Assembly: GCA_038748365.1 (NCBI GenBank)
Contig: JBCDIZ010000001.1
Span: 248,001-312,000, forward strand
Length of the DNA: 64,000 nucleotides
Reading direction: 5' to 3'
Source of the DNA: Alterisphingorhabdus sp038748365
Lineage (GTDB): Bacteria; Pseudomonadota; Alphaproteobacteria; Sphingomonadales; Sphingomonadaceae
The position numbers and the translations under genes are program-made. Positions 44,238 through 52,504 of the stretch are shown piece after piece. Within the stretch, counting starts at the first letter, position 1. The number at the start of each line of letters is the position of its first letter. The notes under the pieces were generated by a model. It saw only the letters and a list, made by a program, of their open reading frames with translations. It was not told where the DNA came from and ran no database searches.

Positions 44238-44645
44238 TTAATTGCTCTGGATTGACCGCTCGATATCCTTGATCGACGAGTTGGTCAGCGTCTTGGCCAT
44301 TTCCAGCACGATCTTGTCGGTCACTTCCTTGTGCAGTAGCGGGCGAATCTCGCCAAGGCTATCCGGGTCTGCTGCTAGCACCAAATGATTATAGTCACCC
44401 TTTTGCTCCATGGCATAGAGATGGTGCGCCAGTTGCTTGGAAAAAGTCGCTTCATCGGTTTCTTTGGGAGAGGAGCTGGGCACATGGCCGCCCGATGGGC
44501 CTTCGGAGAGCAGGTCTTTCGGTGTCAGCGTGCCCTCTGCACGTAGCTTCAATACATTATCCTCACCCACATTGCGGTACAGTTTGGCTTCGGCGCCGGT
44601 TGCAACAACGACAAGGCAATTGGCCGGGATAGTAGAGCTTGGCAT
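44238..44645 (-). CDS. Host attachment family protein (baeRF/eRF1-like fold)
   Basis: 135 aa. Matches the protein-required-for-attachment-to-host-cells family: VVVATGAEAKLYRN start, KQLAHHLYAMEQKGDYNHLVLAADPDSLGEIRPLL core. The fold is related to archaeal/eukaryotic release factor domain 2; the biochemical role is unknown and the name comes from early genetics in plant-associated bacteria. It is convergent with the tRNA gene, only 13 bases from it, and has its promoter in the region to its right. Confidence 0.88.
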   Translation of the reverse strand: MPSSTIPANCLVVVATGAEAKLYRNVGEDNVLKLRAEGTLTPKDLLSEGPSGGHVPSSSPKETDEATFSKQLAHHLYAMEQKGDYNHLVLAADPDSLGEIRPLLHKEVTDKIVLEMAKTLTNSSIKDIERSIQSN

Positions 44646-45006
44646 GGTATTTCCTTCTTCAATGAAAATCTGATTTCAGCTCGCAGGAATAAAGTCCGGT
44701 AAAGGCGACCGCAATTGATAACAGGCTCTCATAGTGCTCGGTTATTGCTGCTGAATGGTTCTTGCTATCGTTCAATCGATCAGACTGGTTTTTACTCTGG
44801 TCACGCGCAGGAACAAGATCGATCATCGCTTGGTATTGAAAATTCCATTCAGAATTCTCATGTTAATCAAGCACGTTAATCAACTAACGCGTACAGATAT
44901 TTTCAGTTTTTGAGGAACCATATTTTCTTAGAGCCGTTATGTCTGTCCAGGTACGATTCCCCGCACCACTTCGGCCTGTCCTTTCCATAAGACCAAGGAA
45001 TTATTG
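44646..45006. other. Intergenic region before folE
   Basis: 361 bases with no credible ORF. It serves leftward transcription of the host-attachment-type gene and rightward transcription of folE. Two direct copies of GTTAATCAA (44862-44870 and 44875-44883) occur 13 bases apart, followed by an AACTAACGCG sequence; they could be a regulator site on one DNA face per 1.3 turns. AAGGA near 44994 is the folE ribosome binding site. Confidence 0.5.
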
Positions 45007-45630
45007 ATGAACTATGTAAATACGCCCGACCTAGAGGCGAGCTATACTCTCGCTGAAGATGGCAAGCCCGATGTTCCCGAACATGTACAAGAAGCTGTCC
45101 GCACTTTGATCCGTTGGGTTGGCGATGATCCAACCCGTGAAGGACTTGTCGATACACCAAAACGTGTAGGTCGCGCTTGGCTTGAATTCTGTCAGGGTAA
45201 TCAGGAAGATCCGTCACTGCACCTGACCCGCCAGTTTGAGGAAGTCGGCGGATATAACGAGGTTGTTCTGCTGAAGGACATTTCGTTTAACTCGCACTGC
45301 GAGCACCATATGGTTCCAATCGTTGGTACGGCGCATATAGCCTATCTGCCGGATAAGAAAATTGTCGGCGTTTCAAAGCTTGCTCGCGTGCTGCATGGCT
45401 ATGCCAACCGCTTGCAGGTACAAGAGCGTCTGACAGCAGAAGTAGCAGAATGCATCTGGGAGCATCTTGAGCCGCGTGGCGTCGCGGTCGTGATTGAAGC
45501 GGCGCATGGCTGCATGACTGGCCGTGGTGTTAAGGTTCCCGATGTGAAAATGGTCACCAGCCGCATGATGGGCTGTTTCCTTGACGACCATCGCAGCCGT
45601 GATGAGGTAATGAAACTGATGGGTCTCTAA
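45007..45630 (+). CDS. folE: GTP cyclohydrolase I
   Basis: 207 aa from ATG 45007. Forms 7,8-dihydroneopterin triphosphate for folate synthesis. Motifs: GLVDTPKRVGRAW, zinc ligands in NSHCEHHMVPIVG and HGCMTGRGV, KLARVLHGYANRLQVQERL, and SRMMGCFLDD near the C-terminus. The first codon TTG at 45004 is in frame but AAGGA spacing favours ATG. The gene stands alone, bounded by a strong terminator. Confidence 0.97.
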   Translation: MNYVNTPDLEASYTLAEDGKPDVPEHVQEAVRTLIRWVGDDPTREGLVDTPKRVGRAWLEFCQGNQEDPSLHLTRQFEEVGGYNEVVLLKDISFNSHCEHHMVPIVGTAHIAYLPDKKIVGVSKLARVLHGYANRLQVQERLTAEVAECIWEHLEPRGVAVVIEAAHGCMTGRGVKVPDVKMVTSRMMGCFLDDHRSRDEVMKLMGL

Positions 45631-45642
45631 AGACGTATCATT

Positions 45643-45689
45643 CTAAACAAAAAGGCCCGAAGCTTAGCGCTCCGGGCCTTTTTGTTTAG
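45643..45689. terminator. Bidirectional intrinsic terminator
   Basis: 17-bp perfect stem (CTAAACAAAAAGGCCCG with CGGGCCTTTTTGTTTAG) around a 13-base loop, with T-rich right arm on both strands. Lies between convergent folE and peroxiredoxin genes. Confidence 0.93.
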
Positions 45690-45705
45690 GTCTTTGGCTA
45701 GTCGC

Positions 45706-46185
45706 TTACAGCGTTTCGAGCAGATGCTCCGCAGAGCTCACGCGGAAATCGCCCGGTGCTTCTACGAACAGCTTCTCGACAATACCGTCATTGACCAGCA
45801 TTGAAAAGCGCTGGCCGCGCTTGCCCATGCCGAAGCCGCTGCCGTCCATAGTCAGATCCATAGCAGTAACAAAATCGCCATTGCCATCTGCCAGCATGGT
45901 GACATCGGCAGAACCGGCAGCCTTGTTCCACGCGGTCATAACAAAGGCGTCGTTAACCGCAGTGCAGGCGATTTCATCAATACCCTTGGCGCGCAGCTCG
46001 TCAGCTTTCTCCACAAAGCCGGGGAGGTGCTGCGCGGAGCATGTTGGGGTAAAGGCACCGGGGACTGAGAAAAGGGCCACCTTCTTGCCGGCAAAATAGT
46101 CCGTGCTGGTTACTTGCTCGGGGCCGCTTTCAGTCGCTTTAACCAGATTGGTCTCAGGCAGTTTCTGGCCTTCTTCTATCATCAT
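45706..46185 (-). CDS. Peroxiredoxin (Prx5-like, glutathione/thioredoxin dependent)
   Basis: 159 aa. The peroxidatic cysteine is Cys49 in VPGAFTPTCSAQHLPGF; a second cysteine Cys74 (EIACTAVND) is conserved in the Prx5/hybrid subgroup. Catalytic Thr and the GKRGQRFSMLVNDG block are present. It reduces H2O2 and alkyl hydroperoxides; electron donor is probably glutathione/glutaredoxin or the thioredoxin encoded at 59014. Cytoplasmic. Divergent from ahcY. Confidence 0.94.
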   Translation of the reverse strand: MMIEEGQKLPETNLVKATESGPEQVTSTDYFAGKKVALFSVPGAFTPTCSAQHLPGFVEKADELRAKGIDEIACTAVNDAFVMTAWNKAAGSADVTMLADGNGDFVTAMDLTMDGSGFGMGKRGQRFSMLVNDGIVEKLFVEAPGDFRVSSAEHLLETL

Positions 46186-46309
46186 GCTGTCTCCTTCAGA
46201 TATGGGGAAAATATTCGAGTTAATGATCGGCTATTTCCTATAGCTGGCAGGCGAGTGCAAGCCCAGATTGTCGATTGCAGGTAACAAAACGCAATCTCGA
46301 TAGGCATAG

Positions 46310-46329
46310 ATATAAAGGAATCTTTATAT
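46310..46329. promoter_or_regulatory. Palindromic operator upstream of ahcY
   Basis: ATATAAAGGAATCTTTATAT: perfect 8-bp inverted repeat with a 4-base centre. Flanking TAGGCA (46301-46306) and TGCCTA (46331-46336) extend the dyad with a 2-base register shift. It resembles AT-rich palindromes bound by ArsR-family regulators of the SAM cycle in alphaproteobacteria; the regulator is not in the window. Lies about 80 bases before the ahcY start. Confidence 0.6.
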
Positions 46330-46340
46330 TTGCCTAGAGA

Positions 46341-46403
46341 CGCAAGGGCGGCTAAGGGCAGGCGCAATCGGGACGGTGGTTCCCGCCCATCACAATCTGG
46401 AGA
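46341..46403 (+). promoter_or_regulatory. GC-rich ahcY leader with alternative stems
   Basis: Three pairings compete: CGGGA 46369-46373 with TCCCG 46381-46385; GGTGG 46375-46379 with CCATC 46387-46391; GGGCGG 46346-46351 with CCGCCC 46383-46388. The last ends 10 bases before the TGGAGA ribosome binding site (46398-46403). It matches no riboswitch class I can recognise (not SAM-II or SAH), so it is only a candidate regulatory leader. Confidence 0.35.
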
Positions 46404-46409
46404 AAATAC

Positions 46410-47822
46410 ATGACCAAGCTGGATCATGGCGCAGACTTTATTATTCGCGATCTTTCCGAAGCCGATTTCGGCCGCAAGGAAATCGAAATTGCCGAAACCG
46501 AAATGCCGGGCCTGATGGCGCTGCGCGAGGAATATGGTGCTGAGCAGCCGTTGAAGGGCGCGAAGATCACCGGTTCGCTGCATATGACGATCCAGACCGC
46601 AGTGCTGATTGAAACCTTGGTTGCATTGGGCGGTGAAGTCCGGTGGGCGTCATGCAATATCTATTCGACACAGGATCACGCGGCTGCTGCGATTGCGGCT
46701 CAGGGCATTCCGGTATTCGCCGTCAAGGGTGAGACGCTGGAAGAATATTGGGACTATATCGACCGTATCTTCGACTGGGGCGCGGAAAGTGGTGAGACCT
46801 GCAATCTGATCCTCGACGATGGCGGCGATGCTACCATGTATGCGCTTTGGGGCGCGCGGGTAGAAGCCGGTGAAGAGCTTTTCACGCCGAGCAACGAAGA
46901 AGAAGAGGCGTTTGTCAAAACGCTCAAGCGTCGTCTGGAGAAGTCACCCGGCTATCTCACCAAGACGGTGCAGGCGATCAAGGGTGTTTCGGAAGAAACC
47001 ACCACTGGCGTTCATCGCCTTTATGAACTCGCCAAAAAAGGCCAGCTGCCATTCCCGGCGATCAATGTGAATGACAGCGTTACCAAGTCGAAATTCGACA
47101 ACAAATATGGCTGTAAAGAATCGCTGGTCGATGGCATCCGTCGCGGCACCGATGTGATGATGGCGGGTAAGGTTGCTGTAGTATGCGGCTATGGCGATGT
47201 TGGTAAAGGTTCAGCAGCATCGTTGCGCGGTGCCGGTGCCCGTGTTGTTGTTACAGAGATTGACCCAATCTGTGCCTTGCAGGCAGCAATGGACGGTTTC
47301 TCTGTACAGACGTTGGAAGAAGTTGCGCCGACTGCTGATATTTTCGTCACCACCACCGGTAACAAAGACGTTATCACAATCGACCATATGCGCAGCATGA
47401 AGGACATGGCGATTGTCGGTAATATCGGCCATTTCGATAATGAAATTCAGGTCGGTGCGCTCTCCAACATGAAATGGACCGAGATCAAGCCGCAGGTTGA
47501 TATGGTGGAATTCCCTGATGGTAAGCGGATGATCCTGTTGTCGCAGGGCCGTTTGCTTAATTTGGGTAACGCCACTGGCCATCCCAGCTTTGTGATGTCC
47601 GCCAGCTTCACCAATCAGGTGCTGGCGCAGATCGAATTGTGGCAGCGGCATGACCAATATGACAATCAGGTCTATGTTCTGCCCAAGCATCTCGATGAGA
47701 AGGTTGCGCGTCTGCACCTCGATAAGCTGGGCGTGAAGCTGACCCAGCTCAGCGATGATCAAGCCAGTTACATTGGCGTAGATCAGCAGGGGCCATTCAA
47801 GAGCGACGAATATCGCTACTGA
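46410..47822 (+). CDS. ahcY: Adenosylhomocysteinase
   Basis: 470 aa. Hydrolyses S-adenosylhomocysteine to adenosine and homocysteine, keeping methylation going. Motifs: KGARITGSLH-like KGAKITGSLHMTIQTAVLIETL, CNIYSTQDHAAAAIA, NAD-binding GYGDVGKGSAASLRG, GNIGHFDNEI, and C-terminal KSDEYRY-type end. The roughly 40-residue insertion near TPSNEEEEAFVKTLKRRL is the form found in proteobacteria and plants. Upstream are a palindromic operator and a structured leader. Single-gene unit ended by a strong terminator. Confidence 0.98.
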   Translation: MTKLDHGADFIIRDLSEADFGRKEIEIAETEMPGLMALREEYGAEQPLKGAKITGSLHMTIQTAVLIETLVALGGEVRWASCNIYSTQDHAAAAIAAQGIPVFAVKGETLEEYWDYIDRIFDWGAESGETCNLILDDGGDATMYALWGARVEAGEELFTPSNEEEEAFVKTLKRRLEKSPGYLTKTVQAIKGVSEETTTGVHRLYELAKKGQLPFPAINVNDSVTKSKFDNKYGCKESLVDGIRRGTDVMMAGKVAVVCGYGDVGKGSAASLRGAGARVVVTEIDPICALQAAMDGFSVQTLEEVAPTADIFVTTTGNKDVITIDHMRSMKDMAIVGNIGHFDNEIQVGALSNMKWTEIKPQVDMVEFPDGKRMILLSQGRLLNLGNATGHPSFVMSASFTNQVLAQIELWQRHDQYDNQVYVLPKHLDEKVARLHLDKLGVKLTQLSDDQASYIGVDQQGPFKSDEYRY

Positions 47823-47845
47823 TTGGGTTTCTCCTCATCAAATAT

Positions 47846-47883
47846 AAAAGGCCCGTCCTGACCCTAGGCAGGACGGGCCTTTT
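47846..47883 (+). terminator. Intrinsic terminator of ahcY
   Basis: 15-bp perfect stem (AAAAGGCCCGTCCTG / CAGGACGGGCCTTTT) with an 8-base loop, followed by TTTATT. Confidence 0.93.
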
Positions 47884-47975
47884 TATTGTGTAACTGCCGG
47901 GTACGGTTGGCATTTCTGTGGCTTCTCGGTCTAACAGACTTCCAGAATAGCCCTTACAGACATATAGACCCGTAA

Positions 47976-50336
47976 ATGACCCTCTCATCCACCGCACTGA
48001 TTGGCTTGGTTGTGCTGTTTGCCCTGTGGTTTGTCGCTGCGGGTTGGGCGGTGCTGACCGGGCTCTCCATGCGGTCACAGGCACGTGCACAGCAACGCCG
48101 TTCACGGCGGCTGACTCGGTTGCTGGATGAATCGCCGACACAGCCACTGCTGGTCCGTTCCGATGGGCGTCTGGAAGGGAGCAATCATCTGGGTCGCTGG
48201 TTTGGACTGGAAGCGATGCCTGCCTATTTCTCGGAATTGCTGGATGAAGAGGAGCAGGGGCAGGGTATCCTGTCAGAAGATCATCAAGCACTGGATGAAG
48301 CCATTCGTGCTACCCAGCGCAGTGGCAATGGCTTTTCGCTTGAAGTGAGGGTCGCCCAATCCTCTCGCCGCCTTTTGGTGAAGGGGCGTCTGTCTGATCC
48401 TGCGACCATGCCCGGCAACGCCGCGCTGCTCTGGATCTATGATGCGACGGAAAGTCAGAACCGCATAGAACAGCTCAGTGATGAAGCTGATGAAGCCCGA
48501 CGTGCTTTTCAGGCCTTGTCCGGGCTGATTGAAGCCGCACCCATGCCGATGTGGTATCGTACTTCGGATTTGAAGCTGACGCTGGTCAACAGCGCCTATG
48601 TCCGCGCGGTAGGACATGCAGATGCCGATACTGTAATCAAACAGGCGGTTGAACTGGTGGAGCCGGTTGATGGCCGCAGCGCACAGGCTTTTGCCGCAGA
48701 TGCAGCAGAATCAGAACAGATCCAACGACGCACCGTTTCCACAACGGTTGATGGTGGTCGGCGAACGCTGGAAATTGTTGACGTTCCTATCGGAAAGCGC
48801 GGAATTGCTGGTTATGCAATTGACGTGCAGGATTTGCAGTCTGCGCGCGATACATTGCGGCGTTTCCGCAAGACGCAGCGTGATATGCTGGATATTCTTT
48901 CCGCTGGTGTAGTGCAGTTTGATGCTGATCGCACAATGATATTCTGCAACCAGCCATTTCAGCGACTCTTTGCCATTCGTCCGCAGTGGATATCGGAAGA
49001 TATCGAGTTTGATCGTCTGCTAGACCGGATGCGCGAGGGTGGACGCTTACCCGAGACACGCGATTTCCCGGCATGGCGAGTGGAACGCCAGCAATGGTTC
49101 CAAAAGGCCGAAGCCAATGAAGAAAACTGGTTGCTCGGCGATGGCACCCATTTGCGCGTCGTTGCCCAGCCTATGCCTGATGGTGGCTTGGTGTTGTTCT
49201 TTGAAGATCGCAGCAAGGAGGTGGAACTGGCCTCGGCACGCGATACGCTGTTGCGGGTGCGCACGGCTATGTTCGACAATTTGTTCGAGGCGCTCGCGGT
49301 ATTTGCACCCGACGGGAAACTGCATCTGTGGAACCGGCGCTTTGGTGATTGCTGGCAGATCGAGGAAGATATTCTCGCCGCGCATCCGCGTGTGGATGAA
49401 TTGCTCAAGGTGCTCGCCAAACGTCTCAAACGCCCGGCGCGGATATCTGAGGTGCGCGATGTTATTCGTTCGGCGAATGTTGAACGCAAACAGAAATCCG
49501 GGCGTCTGGTTCTCGCTAATGATCTGCACTTTGAATATGCGGCCATCCCTCTGCCTGATGGCAATGCGCTATTCACTATGCTGGATATATCGGACAGCCA
49601 GAATGTCGAAAGCGCACTGCGCGAACGCAATGAAGCATTGGTGAGTGCCGAGCGGATCAAATCGGAATTTCTCGCCAATATGTCCTATGAATTCCGCACG
49701 CCTTTGACTTCCATTGGCGGTTTTGCCGAGATGTTGGCTAATGGTTTGGCCGGACCATTGACGCCTGAAGCCGATGAATATGTCGCTGCCATATTGAACT
49801 CGGTGGAAAAGCTCGGAACGCAGATCAATACGGTGCTCGATCTCAGTCAGAGCGAAGCTGGCACGCTGCCTCTATCGCGCCAGAATATCGCAGTCGCCGG
49901 TTTGATTTTCGGCCTCGTTGCCGAGCGTCAGCAGCGCATCGATGAACTGGGGCACCAGCTAGAGGTCAATATCGCTGATGGTGTTACCGACTTGTCGATA
50001 GATCGTGAGCGCATGGCGCAGGCGCTGGGGCATATCATTGATAACAGCATCGAGCATATCGGTGAGAAAGGCCGCATCTTGGTTGATGCGCGCCGTAAAG
50101 GGTCTTCGCTGCGGTTGATTCTGTCGGATGATGGTCCAGGTATGGATGCGTCACTGGTAGCCTCGATCAATGATGGTATAGCCGCTACACGCGATACAAA
50201 GGAAAGTGACAATAAGGGCAGGGCTGCCCTTGGTCTCGCTTTGGCACGCGAGATAGTGCTCGCCCATGGCGGGCAGTTTGAACTGGCATCGCAGCTTGGT
50301 ATAGGCACCATGGTAACGATAGTCCTGCCACAATGA
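47976..50336 (+). CDS. divL: DivL-type PAS-containing pseudo-histidine kinase
   Basis: 786 aa (Caulobacter DivL is 769). N-terminal membrane helix about 7-30, several PAS-like segments about 45-520, a dimerisation helix, and an ATPase domain (DNSIEHIG, DDGPGMD, GRAALGLALAREIVLAHGG). The phosphoacceptor box reads FLANMSYEFRTPL: the usual His is Tyr571, the defining feature of DivL, which works by controlling the CckA-ChpT-CtrA relay rather than by phosphorylating itself. It heads a tightly packed operon with tsaE, amgK, murU, addB, addA and trxA, an order known in other alphaproteobacteria. tsaE overlaps its last four bases. Confidence 0.92.
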   Translation: MTLSSTALIGLVVLFALWFVAAGWAVLTGLSMRSQARAQQRRSRRLTRLLDESPTQPLLVRSDGRLEGSNHLGRWFGLEAMPAYFSELLDEEEQGQGILSEDHQALDEAIRATQRSGNGFSLEVRVAQSSRRLLVKGRLSDPATMPGNAALLWIYDATESQNRIEQLSDEADEARRAFQALSGLIEAAPMPMWYRTSDLKLTLVNSAYVRAVGHADADTVIKQAVELVEPVDGRSAQAFAADAAESEQIQRRTVSTTVDGGRRTLEIVDVPIGKRGIAGYAIDVQDLQSARDTLRRFRKTQRDMLDILSAGVVQFDADRTMIFCNQPFQRLFAIRPQWISEDIEFDRLLDRMREGGRLPETRDFPAWRVERQQWFQKAEANEENWLLGDGTHLRVVAQPMPDGGLVLFFEDRSKEVELASARDTLLRVRTAMFDNLFEALAVFAPDGKLHLWNRRFGDCWQIEEDILAAHPRVDELLKVLAKRLKRPARISEVRDVIRSANVERKQKSGRLVLANDLHFEYAAIPLPDGNALFTMLDISDSQNVESALRERNEALVSAERIKSEFLANMSYEFRTPLTSIGGFAEMLANGLAGPLTPEADEYVAAILNSVEKLGTQINTVLDLSQSEAGTLPLSRQNIAVAGLIFGLVAERQQRIDELGHQLEVNIADGVTDLSIDRERMAQALGHIIDNSIEHIGEKGRILVDARRKGSSLRLILSDDGPGMDASLVASINDGIAATRDTKESDNKGRAALGLALAREIVLAHGGQFELASQLGIGTMVTIVLPQ

Positions 50337-50776
50337 TCGCTTTTGCTGATGAACAGACGATGCGTGACTGGGCCGCAACATTGGCGACCAAACTACGCAT
50401 TGGCGATTCCATTGGTCTCAGCGGTCCATTGGGTGCTGGTAAGACAAGTATTGCGCGCGCGATGATTCAGGCCTTGGGCTATGAGGGGGAAGTGGCTAGC
50501 CCGTCCTTCGCGATCATCCATCATTATGACCCTCCGGAAGTGCGTTTGCCGCTGCTGCATTGCGATTTCTATCGGCTCGAAGATCCGGCTGAGGCTGATG
50601 AACTGGGCCTTGAAGACCAGAGCGATGATGCTGTGATTATTGCCGAATGGCCGGAAATGGCGGGGGGGATGTCCGGCCCCAACCATCTTGGTATCACGAT
50701 TGCAGTTGACGATAAGGAATTGCGTTCGATAACGCTGAATGCCGGAACGACATGGAAAGAACGGTTGCGTGAATAG
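50333..50776 (+). CDS. tsaE: tRNA threonylcarbamoyladenosine biosynthesis ATPase TsaE
   Basis: 147 aa. Walker A GPLGAGKT at 31-38, SPSFAIIHHYD, and HCDFYRLEDPAEADELGLED are TsaE signatures. It supports TsaB/TsaD in making t6A37 on ANN-decoding tRNAs. ATGA overlap with divL. Next gene overlaps its end by 8 bases, so translation is coupled throughout. Confidence 0.95.
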   Translation: MIAFADEQTMRDWAATLATKLRIGDSIGLSGPLGAGKTSIARAMIQALGYEGEVASPSFAIIHHYDPPEVRLPLLHCDFYRLEDPAEADELGLEDQSDDAVIIAEWPEMAGGMSGPNHLGITIAVDDKELRSITLNAGTTWKERLRE

Positions 50777-51776
50777 CGATAATCAGGCGCAGATGATTGA
50801 CGATTTTTTGGCAGTTGCGGGCTGGAGCGGCGCTGAGCTGTCGGTGATCCCCGGAGATGCCTCCTTCCGTCGCTATTATCGCGTTAATCATAAGGCTGAA
50901 GACAATGGACTCGGTAGAGCCATGCTGATGGTGGCCCCGCCACCTGAAGAGGATGTGAGGCCTTTCCTGCAGGTTGCCGAATATCTCGATCGCAATGGCC
51001 TGCGCGCTCCGGAAATTTTTGCAGCCGATGCCGATACCGGTCTGGTTCTGTTGGAAGACTTCGGAACAGATCGGATGCGGGAGGCCGTGGATGAAATGGC
51101 GGCAGAAGACGAAGCTACCATCTATCGTAAGGCAGTAAAGACACTGACATCGTTGCATCGCCAGACATTGCCGAGCTTGCAACCCTATGACAGCGCTGTC
51201 TATCAACGCGAGGCATTGCTATTTAACGAATGGTATTGCCCAGCCCAAGGGCTTGATGTCGACAAACAGGGGTTTGTTGCGGCGTTGGATCAAATATTGG
51301 AACCGGTCCTTGCGACGCAGGATCGCCCGGTTGTCGTTCTGCGCGATTATCATGCCGAAAACATCATGCTGCTGGAAGAAGATAAGCAGGGCTTGCTCGA
51401 TTTTCAGGACGCTTTGCTCGGTCATCCGGCCTATGATCTGGTGTCGCTTTTACAGGATGCACGCCGCGATGTTTCTGAGGTTCTGGAGCGAGAGATGTGT
51501 GACTATTTCGTCTCGCGGACACGAGCTCCTGACCAGTTTCTCAGCGATTATGCGGTGCTGGGTGCGCAGCGCAATCTGAAGATTATCGGTATCTTCACCC
51601 GGCTGATGAAGCGCGATGGCAAGGATCGCTATCTTGACTATATTCCGCGCGTTTGGCGCTATTTGGAGCGTGATCTCGCGCATCCTGCCTGCGCGCCAAT
51701 GGCAGAATGGTTCGCCGCTAATATCCCCGATGACTATCGTCAGGGTGAAGGACTGATCGACAGGCTGAAAGCATGA
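50769..51776 (+). CDS. amgK: N-acetylmuramate/N-acetylglucosamine kinase (AmgK)
   Basis: 335 aa from GTG 50769 (GGAAAG upstream; the frame opens at 50739 within tsaE). Aminoglycoside-phosphotransferase fold: catalytic loop LRDYHAENIMLL and LLDFQDALLGHPAYDLVSLLQDARRDV. With MurU directly downstream it forms the anomeric sugar kinase/uridylyltransferase pair that recycles cell-wall MurNAc to UDP-MurNAc, bypassing fosfomycin-sensitive synthesis. The role is assigned from fold plus context. Confidence 0.9.
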   Translation: MNSDNQAQMIDDFLAVAGWSGAELSVIPGDASFRRYYRVNHKAEDNGLGRAMLMVAPPPEEDVRPFLQVAEYLDRNGLRAPEIFAADADTGLVLLEDFGTDRMREAVDEMAAEDEATIYRKAVKTLTSLHRQTLPSLQPYDSAVYQREALLFNEWYCPAQGLDVDKQGFVAALDQILEPVLATQDRPVVVLRDYHAENIMLLEEDKQGLLDFQDALLGHPAYDLVSLLQDARRDVSEVLEREMCDYFVSRTRAPDQFLSDYAVLGAQRNLKIIGIFTRLMKRDGKDRYLDYIPRVWRYLERDLAHPACAPMAEWFAANIPDDYRQGEGLIDRLKA

Positions 51777-52504
51777 CCGCAGGCGTATCACTGGTCAGCG
51801 ATACCGCGATGATTATGGCCGCCGGCTATGGCAAGCGTATGCGGCCATTGACCGCGACACGGCCAAAGCCACTGGTTTCGGTAGCGGGCAAGCCGCTAAT
51901 CGACCATGTCTTCGCCAAGTTATGGGACGCAGGCATAACCCGCACGGTGGTCAATGTGCATTATCTGGCGGACACGTTGGAGGCGCATCTCGATGCGATG
52001 TCGCTGCCGATGGACATAAAAATCTCCGATGAGCGCGATTTATTGCTGGAAACCGGCGGCGGTATGGTCAAGGCCCTGCCTCTGATTGAGCGCGATCCGT
52101 TTTTCTGTATCAACAGCGACAATATCTGGCTCGACGGCCCGCGCGATGTTTTTGCAGAGCTGAGCAATTTCTGGGATGCGGACCGCATGGATGCGCTGCT
52201 GCTGGTGGTGCCGCACAAACGTGCCTCACAGCATAAAGGCATGGGTGATTTCCATATGGATGGCCATGGTCGCCTGAGCTGGCGCAAGCCGCGTCGCATT
52301 GCGCCTTATATCTATACCGGCATCCAGATTGTCTCGCATCGTCTGTTGCGCGATGCCCCGGAAGGCCCGTTTTCCACGCGGATATTATGGGAGAGGGCAG
52401 TCGAGGAAGGCCGCCTGTTCGGTGCGATTCATGAAGGGCTGTGGTGCGATGTCGGCACACCTGGTTCGATAGTCCCTACGGAAAATCTGCTGCAATATGG
52501 CTGA
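51773..52504 (+). CDS. murU: N-acetylmuramate-1-phosphate uridylyltransferase (MurU)
   Basis: 243-aa nucleotidyltransferase. The pyrophosphorylase signature AAGYGKRMRPLTATRPKPL is near the N-terminus, with the metal-binding INSDNIWLDGP and a C-terminal WCDVGTPGS. It forms UDP-MurNAc from MurNAc-1-P and UTP. ATGA overlap with amgK supports joint function. Glucose- or mannose-1-P specificity cannot be wholly excluded by sequence. Confidence 0.9.
   Translation: MTAGVSLVSDTAMIMAAGYGKRMRPLTATRPKPLVSVAGKPLIDHVFAKLWDAGITRTVVNVHYLADTLEAHLDAMSLPMDIKISDERDLLLETGGGMVKALPLIERDPFFCINSDNIWLDGPRDVFAELSNFWDADRMDALLLVVPHKRASQHKGMGDFHMDGHGRLSWRKPRRIAPYIYTGIQIVSHRLLRDAPEGPFSTRILWERAVEEGRLFGAIHEGLWCDVGTPGSIVPTENLLQYG

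Noticed and set aside
44148..44645. tRNA-Arg as an integration site with a host-attachment gene as cargo
   Set aside because: No integrase, no duplicated tRNA 3' end and no composition change are seen; the adjacent protein is a common chromosomal family.
46369..46391. H-type pseudoknot riboswitch before ahcY
   Set aside because: The two 5-bp stems would leave only one base to cross the first stem, which is sterically too short. I kept only the claim of competing stems.
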